Assembly (NCBI RefSeq): GCF_003075045.1
Contig: NZ_QCZD01000001.1
Span: forward strand, 868,001 to 932,000
Length of the DNA stretch: 64,000 nucleotides
Direction: 5' to 3'
Source of the DNA: Maribacter litoralis
Lineage (GTDB): Bacteria > Bacteroidota > Bacteroidia > Flavobacteriales > Flavobacteriaceae
The position numbers were made by a program, and so were the translations under genes. Of the stretch, positions 34,977 to 44,467 are shown in pieces; position 1 is the first letter of the stretch; each line of letters opens with the position of its first letter. The notes beneath the pieces are model-generated. The model ran no database searches. It had not been told where the DNA came from and saw only the letters and a list, made by a program, of their open reading frames with translations.

Positions 34977-35956
34977 TCTTCCTTATTTATTTGAATATTC
35001 TTGGATGTAATTATATTTCCTTCACCATCGATAATGACACATTCTACCTTAGGTAGCTGTTCAATTCTATTTAACCCTACATCTTTACCCATTACAAATA
35101 CCGATGTTGCCAAGGCATCTGCCAACTCCGCCTTTGGTGCAAATACCGTTACACTTACAATACCCGTCGCAGGGTATCCGCTTCGAGGATCAATTATATG
35201 TGTATATCTAGTATTGTTAAAGGTTACATATTTCTCGTAATTACCAGAGGTAACTACTGCGCCATTATGTACTGGCAATAGTGCAAATACTTTGTTTTTA
35301 TCTATTGGATTGGTAATGGCTACTTGCCAATCTTTGCCATTGGTTTGCTTTCCCCATGTATTCATGTCGCCAGATGCATTTATGATACCCGCAACAACGC
35401 CTTTTGACATCAAGAGCTCTTTCGCCTTATCTGCAGCATACCCTTTACCAATGGCTCCGAAACCAATTTTCATTCCTTCTAACTTCAAAAACACGGTATG
35501 GTTCTCTTTATCTAAAATAATATTATGATAACCCACTTTAGCAACAGATGCCTTAATCAAATCATCTGATGGCATATCAGTCATGCTACCATCAAACTTC
35601 CAAATGTTGTCCATAGAGGCATAACTAATATCAAAAGCCCCATCGGTCAGCTTTGAAATACCTATTCCACGTTGAATTAAACCGAACAATTCCGCATCGA
35701 CTTGTACAGGTTGAATACCTGCATTCTTATTTATCAAAGAGGTTTGGGAATTTGGGTCCCACGAAGAAATCAACTTCTCTATTCTACTTATCTCACTGAT
35801 AGCCAAATCTATATATTCATTTGCTTCAACTTGATCTTTACCAACAACCGTTATTTCAAAACGGCTACCCATTAATTTCAAGGTGCGCTTATATGGCTCT
35901 TGAGCAAAAAGAATACTAACAGAAAATATAGTCAATATGAATACTACGTTCTTCAA
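34973..35956 (-). CDS. apbE: FAD:protein FMN transferase
   Basis: This 327-residue exported protein has a signal peptide (about 1-18, ending ILFAQ) and ApbE landmarks: LMGSRFEITVVGKD, FGAIGKGYAADKAKELL, AGIINASGDMNTWG, YTHIIDPRSGYPATGI and ELADALATSVFVMG with the metal-binding Asp and Thr. ApbE cleaves FAD and attaches FMN covalently to a Ser/Thr of an extracytoplasmic target. No Nqr or Rnf genes are in the window, so its client is probably in this operon. Neighbours are the thioredoxin-like gene (one base upstream) and DUF4266 (ATGA overlap). Confidence 0.95.
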   Translation of the reverse strand: MKNVVFILTIFSVSILFAQEPYKRTLKLMGSRFEITVVGKDQVEANEYIDLAISEISRIEKLISSWDPNSQTSLINKNAGIQPVQVDAELFGLIQRGIGISKLTDGAFDISYASMDNIWKFDGSMTDMPSDDLIKASVAKVGYHNIILDKENHTVFLKLEGMKIGFGAIGKGYAADKAKELLMSKGVVAGIINASGDMNTWGKQTNGKDWQVAITNPIDKNKVFALLPVHNGAVVTSGNYEKYVTFNNTRYTHIIDPRSGYPATGIVSVTVFAPKAELADALATSVFVMGKDVGLNRIEQLPKVECVIIDGEGNIITSKNIQINKEE

Positions 35957-35957
35957 T

Positions 35958-36392
35958 CTATTTTATAAATGAATTCATTTCTTTAATGTATTCTTTGGGA
36001 GAAAGCTTTTTATAACTGGTTTCACCATACACCTCGCCATCGGCATTCAAAACAACTACGAAAGGAAAAATACCCTGCTGGTTATAGCCCTCTGCCAATG
36101 CCTTGTTTTTATTCAATTGCTCTTTTGGTAATGCATTCTTTTTTCTACGGGGAAAATCTGCCTGTAACATTACATAATGTTCTTTGGCGTAATCTTTAAA
36201 TTCATCTGTTGACCAAACTTCCCTATCTAATTTAATACAGGGAGCACACCAATCTGAACCTTGAAAAACAAGTATGATGGGCAAATCTTTTGCTTTAGCG
36301 ATATTTTTTGCTTCACTGAAATCCGTATGCCATTCTTGGGCAGAACCTAGGGTAATACCAAACATAAAAAGGATGAATACAAATGGCTTCAT
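35958..36392 (-). CDS. Thioredoxin-like periplasmic protein
   Basis: The frame opens at 36440, but the Met at 36392 (MKPFVFILFMFGITLGSAQ) begins a clean signal peptide, giving 144 residues. The fold is thioredoxin-like with the redox motif SDWCAPCIKL and a cis-Pro-type region GIFPFVVVLNADG. It belongs to the group of periplasmic thioredoxin/DUF255-like proteins that reduce or deliver electrons to envelope clients. It is first in the operon with apbE, DUF4266 and DUF3570. The CxC tail of the DUF4266 lipoprotein is an attractive partner, as inference. Confidence 0.88.
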   Translation of the reverse strand: MKPFVFILFMFGITLGSAQEWHTDFSEAKNIAKAKDLPIILVFQGSDWCAPCIKLDREVWSTDEFKDYAKEHYVMLQADFPRRKKNALPKEQLNKNKALAEGYNQQGIFPFVVVLNADGEVYGETSYKKLSPKEYIKEMNSFIK

Positions 36393-36764
36393 AAGTAAAT
36401 CTATTATTAGAACAGTCACATTAAATAATCGGGTTTGCATTCTTTAAAACAAAGGTTTCAACGAACTTTCCCTTAATAGCTAAACGCACCTTTCGACAAA
36501 AATTGTGCATTACAATAGTTTGTAAATGTTAATCACCCAACCACCAAAAGAAAAATACTTCGATTAATGACTTTAGTCATATGTAATAGTTGTTGTTGGA
36601 TATATTTTTGACTCGAAAAAATTCAGATGAAAATCTGAAAAAATTAAATTATAAATTCGGTAAAGAAAAATAGAATCTTTAAATGAATTTGTCAGTTTTT
36701 AACTTAAAAATTCCGCACACTTAAAGAATCCTATAAATTTGATAAACACTAATCCCTTTTACAC
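36393..36764. other. Divergent intergenic region with inverted repeats
   Basis: Between the thioredoxin-like gene and pta lie a perfect 14-base palindrome ATGACTTTAGTCAT (36567-36580) and a 7-bp hairpin with GAAA loop (TTCAGAT/ATCTGAA, 36622-36639). Either could be an operator. No open frame of interest is present. Confidence 0.45.
36734..36741 (+). promoter_or_regulatory. Putative -7 element for pta-ackA
   Basis: TAAATTTG matches TAnnTTTG and lies 24 bases before the GTG start of pta. No -33 box at the normal distance was found. Confidence 0.35.
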
Positions 36765-38858
36765 GTGAGTAAAGCCATATATATTGTAACTACAGAACCC
36801 AATAGTGGAAAATCGATTGTTTCCCTTGGTCTTATGCAACTTTTACTAGGAAAAACAGCCAAGGTAGGTTATTTCAGACCTATTATTGATGATGTTCCAA
36901 ATGGTAAAATAGATAATCACATTGATACCGTACTCAGCTATTTCAATTTGGATATGAAACCAATTGATGCCTATGCCTACACCCGTAGCCAAGTAGTACA
37001 ATTAAAAAATGAAGACAAGGACGATGAAATTGTTGGTCATATTATACATAAATATAAAACCATAGAAAACCGATTCGATTTTGTTTTAGTGGAAGGAACA
37101 GATTTTTCTGGCGAAGGCACTATCATTGAATGGGACATAAATGTTCTCATTGCCAAAAACTTAGGTATACCCGCAGTAATTTTAGCAAGCGGAAAAAACA
37201 AAACCTTAGACGAATTGGTGGGCAATTTGCATATGGCCTACGATTCTTTTGTTGAAAAAGGTGTAGATGTTCTACTAATTGTTGCCAATAAGGTACAACC
37301 CGAGAACGTAATGATTGTATCTAACGAGTTAAAAGAGAAATTACCAAAAGATGTTTTGGTTGGTACTATACCCGTAAACAATATACTTGGCAGCCCTACC
37401 CTAAAGGAAATTGCGCAAGAATTAGATGCAAATGTTCTTTTTGGCGAGGATTACATAAACAACCAAGTTGGTAGTTTTAGCGTTGGTGCCATGCAATTAC
37501 GAAATTATATAACGCATTTAAAAGATGACAGTTTGGTCATTACGCCTGGGGATCGCGCAGATATTATTCTTGGAGCCTTGCAAGCAAATATTTCTACTAA
37601 CTATCCTAGCTTATCAGGTATTGTTTTAACCGGAGGTCTACTACCCGAAGATTCGATTATTAAACTAATAGAAGGGTTGTCAGATATTATTCCCATTTTA
37701 TCCGTTGCCAGAGGTACATTCTTCGTTACTAACAAAATTGGCACCATTAGACCACGTATTTACGCTGAAAACAAAGAAAAAATACAGACTTCTATACAAG
37801 AATTCGAGAAACATATTCCCACTAAAGAATTGGCGGAACGTTTGATCACCTTTAAAGCAAAAGGCATTACCCCAAGAATGTTTCAGTATAACTTACTTCA
37901 AAAAGCTAAATCTTCTAAAAAACATATTGTGCTCCCCGAAGGTTTAGACGAACGAATTCTTTTGGCTACCAAAAAACTTATTGATGTAGATGCCGTACGC
38001 ATTACACTTTTAGGAAACAAAGAACAAATTATCTCAAAAATTACCGAGCTAGATATCGATTTAGATATTAATGACATTAATATAGTAGACCCAACTAATT
38101 CAGTTGATTTCTTAGACTACGCTACTACTTTATATGAATTGCGTAAACATAAAAACGTGAATTTGGCTATGGCCAAAGATTTAATGGAAGATGTATCTTA
38201 TTACGGTACTATGATGGTACACAAGGGCGATGCCGACGGTATGGTCTCAGGTGCAATACATACTACCCAGCACACTATTCGACCTGCTTTGCAGTTCATA
38301 AAAACCAAACCCGGTGTATCTATTGTATCCTCCATATTTTTCATGTGTCTTCCAAACAGGGTAACAGTTTTTGGGGATTGCGCTATTAATCCGAATCCGA
38401 ATTCTGAACAGTTATCTGAAATTGCAATATCTTCTGCCGCCACTAGTGCCGCTTTTGGTATTGAACCAAAAGTAGCCATGCTTTCTTATTCTTCAGGTGC
38501 TTCAGGTGTTGGTGAAGATGTTGATCGTGTACGTAAGGCTACTGAAATCATTAAAGAGAAAAGACCTGATCTTAAAGTGGAAGGTCCTATTCAATACGAT
38601 GCGGCGGTTGACGCTAAGGTTGGACTCAGCAAACTTCCCGATTCTGAAGTAGCAGGGCAAGCCAGTGTGTTTATATTTCCGGATTTAAATACAGGTAACA
38701 ACACCTATAAGGCAGTGCAAAGAGAAACAGGTGCATTGGCAATAGGCCCAATGTTACAAGGCCTAAATAAACCTGTAAACGATTTAAGCCGTGGGTGTAC
38801 CGTAGACGATATTTTTAACACCGTAATTATAACCGCTATTCAAGCACAAGGATTCTAA
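36765..38858 (+). CDS. pta: Phosphate acetyltransferase
   Basis: This 697-residue long-form Pta has three parts: an N-terminal P-loop domain (IVTTEPNSGKSIVSLGLM, about 6-23), a central DRTGG-like domain (about 215-330) and the C-terminal phosphotransacetylase domain (about 370-697: HIVLPEGLDERILLAT, DVSYYGTMMVHKGDADGMVS, CAINPNPNSEQLSEIA). It converts acetyl-CoA plus phosphate to acetyl-phosphate. The start codon is GTG at 36765. The acetate kinase gene follows after nine bases, forming the usual acetate overflow operon. Confidence 0.97.
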   Translation: MSKAIYIVTTEPNSGKSIVSLGLMQLLLGKTAKVGYFRPIIDDVPNGKIDNHIDTVLSYFNLDMKPIDAYAYTRSQVVQLKNEDKDDEIVGHIIHKYKTIENRFDFVLVEGTDFSGEGTIIEWDINVLIAKNLGIPAVILASGKNKTLDELVGNLHMAYDSFVEKGVDVLLIVANKVQPENVMIVSNELKEKLPKDVLVGTIPVNNILGSPTLKEIAQELDANVLFGEDYINNQVGSFSVGAMQLRNYITHLKDDSLVITPGDRADIILGALQANISTNYPSLSGIVLTGGLLPEDSIIKLIEGLSDIIPILSVARGTFFVTNKIGTIRPRIYAENKEKIQTSIQEFEKHIPTKELAERLITFKAKGITPRMFQYNLLQKAKSSKKHIVLPEGLDERILLATKKLIDVDAVRITLLGNKEQIISKITELDIDLDINDINIVDPTNSVDFLDYATTLYELRKHKNVNLAMAKDLMEDVSYYGTMMVHKGDADGMVSGAIHTTQHTIRPALQFIKTKPGVSIVSSIFFMCLPNRVTVFGDCAINPNPNSEQLSEIAISSAATSAAFGIEPKVAMLSYSSGASGVGEDVDRVRKATEIIKEKRPDLKVEGPIQYDAAVDAKVGLSKLPDSEVAGQASVFIFPDLNTGNNTYKAVQRETGALAIGPMLQGLNKPVNDLSRGCTVDDIFNTVIITAIQAQGF

Positions 38859-38867
38859 TTTATTTCT

Positions 38868-40052
38868 ATGAATATTTTAATCATAAATTCTGGTAGCTCT
38901 TCAATAAAATACCAACTTTTAGAGATGCCTTCAGCTAAAATAATTTGCCTTGGTACTATTGAGCGTATTGGCAGTACCCAAGCTATATCTACATATAAAA
39001 CGGATACACATAAGGTTGAAAAAACCTATGAAATTGCAACTCACAAAGTTGGTTTAGAGAGAATTACTTCTCTTTTGCTTGATACTGAAATGGGCGTGAT
39101 CGATAGTACTGAAGAAATAGATGCCATTGGTCATCGTGTGGTACATGGTGGTAAAGATTATGTTGACACTACTTTAATCAATGAAGAAGTTAAACAAAAA
39201 ATAAAATCGCTTTCTCCCCTAGCCCCTTTACACAATCCTGCCAATTTAGAAGGTATCCTAATGGCGGAAGAAATATTTGAATCAGCTAAGCAGATTGTTG
39301 TTTTCGATACTGCCTTTCATGGTACCTTACCAATAAAAGCCAAAAAATATGCCGTTCCAAATATCTTGTTCGAAGAAAAGAGAGTGCAAGCTTATGGATT
39401 TCATGGTACTAGCCATAAATATGTTTCTGAGAAAGCAAATGAATATCTAGGCAATAAAAATACTAAGCTCATTTCCATTCACTTGGGAAATGGTTGTAGT
39501 ATTACCGCTATCAAAGATGGGAAGAGCATTGATCACAGTATGGGATTTGCCCCGTCTAACGGTTTGATAATGGGTACTAGAAGTGGCGAAATTGACCACT
39601 CCATTATTTTTTATATGGTGAATACGCTTGGGTATAGTCTAGACGAAGTAAATGAACTTTTAAACAAAAAGAGTGGAATGCTAGGCCTTACAGGTTACAA
39701 TGACCTACGTGATATTGAAGTAGAGGCGAGTAAAGGAAATACCGATTGTATTCTTGCTTTAGAAATGAACGCCTATCGTATTAAAAAATACATCGGAGCC
39801 TATACTGCCACCATGAACGGCTTAGATGCTATCATTTTCACCGCAGGCATAGGAGAAAACTCAAGCCTGATTAGGCAATTGGTATGTAAGGATATGGAGT
39901 ATTTCAATATTCACTTAGATGATGCAAAAAATGACCTTAGAGCATCTAGCCTTCGTGAAATCAATAAAAAAGATTCAAAAATTAAAATTTTGGTCATACC
40001 GACCAATGAAGAATTAGAAATAGCCAAACAAGTATATACCTTACTAACTTAG
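38868..40052 (+). CDS. ackA: Acetate kinase
   Basis: This 394-residue ASKHA-family kinase converts acetyl-phosphate and ADP to acetate and ATP. It begins MNILIINSGSSSIKYQLLEM and has the acetate-kinase signatures GHRVVHGG, FDTAFHGTLP, YGFHGTSHKYVS, HLGNGCSITAIKDG, MGTRSGEIDHSII and FTAGIGENSSLIR. It is co-transcribed with pta. The 28 bases between it and the converging TolC-type gene contain no obvious hairpin. Confidence 0.98.
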   Translation: MNILIINSGSSSIKYQLLEMPSAKIICLGTIERIGSTQAISTYKTDTHKVEKTYEIATHKVGLERITSLLLDTEMGVIDSTEEIDAIGHRVVHGGKDYVDTTLINEEVKQKIKSLSPLAPLHNPANLEGILMAEEIFESAKQIVVFDTAFHGTLPIKAKKYAVPNILFEEKRVQAYGFHGTSHKYVSEKANEYLGNKNTKLISIHLGNGCSITAIKDGKSIDHSMGFAPSNGLIMGTRSGEIDHSIIFYMVNTLGYSLDEVNELLNKKSGMLGLTGYNDLRDIEVEASKGNTDCILALEMNAYRIKKYIGAYTATMNGLDAIIFTAGIGENSSLIRQLVCKDMEYFNIHLDDAKNDLRASSLREINKKDSKIKILVIPTNEELEIAKQVYTLLT

Positions 40053-40080
40053 CGCGAAAATTTGCATAAAGGGTCATAGC

Positions 40081-41400
40081 TCAAATATTTAATTCACCAG
40101 ACAATTGTCTAAGAATAATTTCGGATAGTTTTGCTTGAAATTTTGCATTACTAAACCTAACCCTTGCGTTTATATAGTTAAGTTGTGCCGTTCGAAACTC
40201 AATGGTAGGAATGATACCTATTCTATACTTTTCTACCGTAATATCTAAGTTTTCCTTAGCTATTGCTTCATTGTTTCCTTCCAATTCTATTAAACTTATA
40301 TTGGTAAGATAGGTTTGATAGGTAGTGCTCAATGTAGATAGCAATTCCTGTTCTTTTTCTTTAATGGCAATGGCTGCATTTTCCAATTCCATTTTTCCTA
40401 TTTTCTCATTCCTGTTTTGATTGAATCCATCAAATAGGTTTAATGTTGCCCCAAAACCATAACTAAAACCGTTGGACTCTGAGCTTGTTGTAAATCCAAG
40501 ACTAGATTCCGATTTTCCAAAATTATAACCCGTAGTTGCATAAATCGTAGGATACCTTGCTGCTTTAACCTGTTTTAATTCTAGCTCACTTATCCTTCTA
40601 CTGATTCGTTCAGCATTTAATTCGGGATTATTTTCCATTAACTTAGATTCCAAATCGGGCAGCATTAGACTTTCATCAACAAAAATTTCAGGTATTGCCT
40701 TAAAGTCGGTTGTTAAGTCCCTCGCCAATTGCTCATTCAGTTGAATTTTGGTATTTGCATACAATTCTTTTTGGCGTTGCATTAAGGTTTGATCGGTATT
40801 TAAATCTACTTGCGCATTAAGCACTTCCAACTTAGAAGCTTTACCTATGGAAAATCTATTTTTTGCTAATTCTACCCGTTGTTCGGAAATGAAAATGGTA
40901 CTATCCAACGCAGCTAACTGCTGTTGTTGTTGAACTAAATCATAATAAGTAATCATTACCTCTCCTACCTTGGTCAAAACTACTTGCTTTAACTCTTCCG
41001 CACCTAAATCCCTATTCTGTTTTAACTGATCGTATGCCGCAAACATGCTTAGACCATCAAATAATGTCCAATCAAGAGATACACCATAATCTAGACTATT
41101 GTTTTTTGCGTTGTCTTGCTCTACTTGAGAACCATCTGATCTGGTTTGTGATAAATTCTGTATACTATTATCATCTTCAATGGTTGCTTCGATAGTGGGC
41201 AGCATACCAGCAAAACCCGGACTAACCGATACAGAATCTATTTTTAAATTATTGGCGGCGGTAATAATTTGATAGTTATTCTTCACCGTAATTTTAACAG
41301 CATCTTCAATCGTTAGAATTTCTTGCGCAGTACCGTTAAAACATAAAAATATTACTGATAAAAATGTAAGCTTCGATAAATTCATTCTAGTTTGTTTCAA
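40081..41400 (-). CDS. TolC-family outer-membrane efflux protein
   Basis: This 439-residue protein has a signal peptide (about 6-25, ending NGTAQ) and two outer-membrane-efflux-protein repeats, with long helices such as QQQQLAALDSTIFISEQRVE and YRIGIIPTIEFRTAQLNY. It forms the outer-membrane channel of the RND pump encoded upstream. The frame starts at 41400 and overlaps the RND stop by 14 bases. A second Met (residue 6, 41385) removes the overlap and starts just before the hydrophobic signal, and is equally likely. Confidence 0.9.
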   Translation of the reverse strand: MKQTRMNLSKLTFLSVIFLCFNGTAQEILTIEDAVKITVKNNYQIITAANNLKIDSVSVSPGFAGMLPTIEATIEDDNSIQNLSQTRSDGSQVEQDNAKNNSLDYGVSLDWTLFDGLSMFAAYDQLKQNRDLGAEELKQVVLTKVGEVMITYYDLVQQQQQLAALDSTIFISEQRVELAKNRFSIGKASKLEVLNAQVDLNTDQTLMQRQKELYANTKIQLNEQLARDLTTDFKAIPEIFVDESLMLPDLESKLMENNPELNAERISRRISELELKQVKAARYPTIYATTGYNFGKSESSLGFTTSSESNGFSYGFGATLNLFDGFNQNRNEKIGKMELENAAIAIKEKEQELLSTLSTTYQTYLTNISLIELEGNNEAIAKENLDITVEKYRIGIIPTIEFRTAQLNYINARVRFSNAKFQAKLSEIILRQLSGELNI

Positions 41401-44400
41401 GTACTTTAAACTCTGGTCTTTCTACTTTTTCCCTAGACCATAACAAATACAGTGCAGGTATAATAAATAGGGTCAAAAGCAGCGAGAACATAGTGCCTCC
41501 AATAATTACTACACCCATTCCTATTCTACTTGTAGATGCCGCACCTAAAGACAAAGCAATTGGTAATGCACCTAACGCAATGGTTAAACTAGTCATTAAT
41601 ATGGGTCTTAATCTAGATTCTGAGGCTTGTAATATCGCCTCACTTTTTTCCATACCCTGTTCTCTTAGTTGGTTCGCAAATTCAACAATTAGAATACCAT
41701 TTTTAGTTACAAGACCAATTAACATAATAGTACCGATCTGACTGAAAATATTCCAAGACTGCCCAAACAACCATAACGAGAAAAGAGCACCTGCCACAGC
41801 CATTGGCACCGTTAAGATGATAATAAAGGGGTCAATAAAACTTTCAAACTGGGCTGCCAAAATTAGAAATATCAATAGCAGTGCTAGACCAAATGCAAAC
41901 AATGTATTTGAACTGCTCTCAACAAAATCACGAGACTCACCACCCAAATCTGTGGTAAAGGTTTCATCTAGAACATTTTCCTTGATTCTTTCCATTGCCG
42001 CTATACCATCGTTTATAGTTTTTCCGGGGGCAAGATTCGCAGAAACCGTTGCGGCCATGTAGCGGTTATTGTGATATAGTTGCGGCGGACTACTATGTTC
42101 TGAGGTGTGAACCAAATTATCTAGCTGAATAAGCAATCCGTCCTTATTCTTCACAAAAATGGATGTAAGGTCCATTGGCGCATTTCTATCTTCCTTGTCA
42201 AACTGACCAATTACCTGATACTGTTTACCATTCTTTAGAAAATACCCAAATCGTTGTCCACTTAATGACAATTGTAAAGTTTCCGCTACGTCTATTACAG
42301 AAACGCCCAAGGTCTCCGCTTTTTCCCGGTCAATGGATACATATAACTCCGGCTTGTCAAATTTTAAATTAACATCTACATACGAAAAGGTTTCATCCTT
42401 CTCTGCCTCTGCCATAAATGCTGGAATATAATCCTTCAACTTATCAAAATTTTGTGCCTGAATAATATACTGTATCGGTGGTCCACCACGTCTGTTGACT
42501 GAAATTGTAGGGCGTTCAGACACATTTGACTTTCCTCCCACATAGGCTTTTGCCCACTCGCCCAGATCGTTGGCGATTTCTCTTTGAGATCGATCGCGTT
42601 CACTAGGTTCTACTAAAGCAATATTTGCCCTACCACTGTTTACTGAAGAAGATCCAAATCCGGGCGACGTTAATACCAAACTTACCTTTTTCTCCGGTAC
42701 GGAATCATTTATTAACTCGGTAATATCGGTCATAAGGCGATCCATATATTCATATGAAGAACCTTCTGGCGCATTTACGCTCAAACGGATAAAGCTACGA
42801 TCATCATAGGGCGCCGTTTCTTTGGGTAGTATGATGTAAAACACTGCAATTAACGCAATACATCCCGCGAGAATAGGAAAACTCAGCCATTTTCTTTTCA
42901 TGAAAACCCGCAGCGATTCTGCATAGGATTTGTTCATTTGCAAAAAGTACTTTTCGGTAACATGGTAAAACTTAGACTGCTTTTGCTTACCGGGTTTAAT
43001 AAGATATGCATTTAACATAGGCGTCAACGATAGCGATACAAATGCCGAAATCAATACAGCAGCACCCAATACCACACCAAATTCCCTAAAAAGTCTACCT
43101 ACAAAACCTTCTAGAAAGATTACCGGTAAAAACACGGCAGCTAAGGTTATTGAGATGGATATCACCGCAAAGAATATTTCATTAGATCCTTTTATGGCTG
43201 CCTCTATCGGGCTCATGCCCTCTTCTACTTTTTTATAAATATTTTCTGTTACCACAATACCGTCATCAACCACCAGACCCGTTGCCAATACGATCGCCAA
43301 AAGAGTCAAAACATTTATTGAATACCCAAACAACCACATAACAAAAAAAGTGGCTATCAATGACACAGGAATATCTATTAAGGGTCGCATGGCCATTGAC
43401 CAATTTCTAAAGAAAACAAAGATGACCAGTATTACCAGAATTACCGAAATAAGTAATGTTTCGGCTACTTCGGTAACTGCACGTCTAACAAATACGGTAT
43501 CATCGATTACAATGTTCAATTTAAAACCCTCGGGCAGGTCCTTTTTAAGGTTTTCGTATTCTTCGTAAAAAGCATCTGCGATTTCCAAATAGTTTGTACC
43601 CGGTTGCGGTATTACTGCTGTTGCTACCATAGGCTGACCAGAATCGCTCATTTTGGTCTCCATGTTCTCCCCTTCTAAAGAAGCTTTGCCTATGTCGCTT
43701 AAACGAACTAGTTTATCTTTATCTGCAAGGATAATGATATTATTAAATTGCTCTTCGGTACTTAAGTTTCCTATGGTCTTTACCGTTAGTTCAGTATTAT
43801 CCCCAGTTAATTTTCCAGATGGCAATTCAATGTTCTGTGCCAAAAGTGCATCTTGTACATCAGAAACCGTTAGTCCATATGAGGATAGTTTCAGAGGATC
43901 TATCCAAAGTCGCATGGCATATCTACGCTGACCCCAAATTTGCACGCTACTAACCCCTGGAATGGTCTCTATTCTTTGGGCGATAACATTTTCCGCATAA
44001 TCAGATAGTTCTAAGATGTTCTTATTATCGCTCTGCACGGTCATCGACAGAATCCTTTGTGCATCTGCATCGGATTTTGATACAACCGGGGCAGAATCAA
44101 GATCATCTGGCAAACTTTTTACCGCTTGCGAAACCTTATCCCTTACATCATTTGCAGCATCTTCAAGATCTTTATCCAAATTAAATTCAATACTTATTGA
44201 ACTTGATCCTTGTACACTTGATGAAGTAATATTTCTAATACCGTCAATGGAGTTAATCGCCTTCTCTAAGGGCTCTGTAATTTGAGATTCTATAATATCT
44301 GCATTGGCACCGGAGTATGTTGTTCGTACCGATACCTGTGCCGGATCAATAGACGGAAATTCCCTAATTCCTAAATAAGTAAAGCCAATGATCCCAAAAA

Positions 44401-44467
44401 GGACCAGTGTTATGTTCATTACTATGGCAAGTACCGGTCTTTTAATACTTAAAGTAGATAGATTCAT
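41387..44467 (-). CDS. RND efflux pump inner-membrane permease (HAE1 family)
   Basis: This 1026-residue permease has the AcrB layout: a first membrane helix after MNLSTLSIKRPVLAIVMNI, porter loops (about 40-330 and 560-850) and twelve helices. The proton-relay Asp pair is seen in GLVVDDGIVVTENIYKKVEE. Typical blocks include REFPSIDPAQVSVRTTYSG and EGFVGRLFREFG. It exports drugs or other small molecules from periplasm or membrane. Its start shares one base with the adaptor stop (TAATG). Only one permease gene is present, so the pump is probably a homotrimer. Confidence 0.95.
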   Translation of the reverse strand: MNLSTLSIKRPVLAIVMNITLVLFGIIGFTYLGIREFPSIDPAQVSVRTTYSGANADIIESQITEPLEKAINSIDGIRNITSSSVQGSSSISIEFNLDKDLEDAANDVRDKVSQAVKSLPDDLDSAPVVSKSDADAQRILSMTVQSDNKNILELSDYAENVIAQRIETIPGVSSVQIWGQRRYAMRLWIDPLKLSSYGLTVSDVQDALLAQNIELPSGKLTGDNTELTVKTIGNLSTEEQFNNIIILADKDKLVRLSDIGKASLEGENMETKMSDSGQPMVATAVIPQPGTNYLEIADAFYEEYENLKKDLPEGFKLNIVIDDTVFVRRAVTEVAETLLISVILVILVIFVFFRNWSMAMRPLIDIPVSLIATFFVMWLFGYSINVLTLLAIVLATGLVVDDGIVVTENIYKKVEEGMSPIEAAIKGSNEIFFAVISISITLAAVFLPVIFLEGFVGRLFREFGVVLGAAVLISAFVSLSLTPMLNAYLIKPGKQKQSKFYHVTEKYFLQMNKSYAESLRVFMKRKWLSFPILAGCIALIAVFYIILPKETAPYDDRSFIRLSVNAPEGSSYEYMDRLMTDITELINDSVPEKKVSLVLTSPGFGSSSVNSGRANIALVEPSERDRSQREIANDLGEWAKAYVGGKSNVSERPTISVNRRGGPPIQYIIQAQNFDKLKDYIPAFMAEAEKDETFSYVDVNLKFDKPELYVSIDREKAETLGVSVIDVAETLQLSLSGQRFGYFLKNGKQYQVIGQFDKEDRNAPMDLTSIFVKNKDGLLIQLDNLVHTSEHSSPPQLYHNNRYMAATVSANLAPGKTINDGIAAMERIKENVLDETFTTDLGGESRDFVESSSNTLFAFGLALLLIFLILAAQFESFIDPFIIILTVPMAVAGALFSLWLFGQSWNIFSQIGTIMLIGLVTKNGILIVEFANQLREQGMEKSEAILQASESRLRPILMTSLTIALGALPIALSLGAASTSRIGMGVVIIGGTMFSLLLTLFIIPALYLLWSREKVERPEFKVLETN

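Noticed and set aside
41493-44285. Several 65-92 codon plus-strand frames inside the RND permease gene
   Set aside because: They lie antisense to a strongly conserved permease and have Ser/Ile/Asn-rich, non-protein-like translations.
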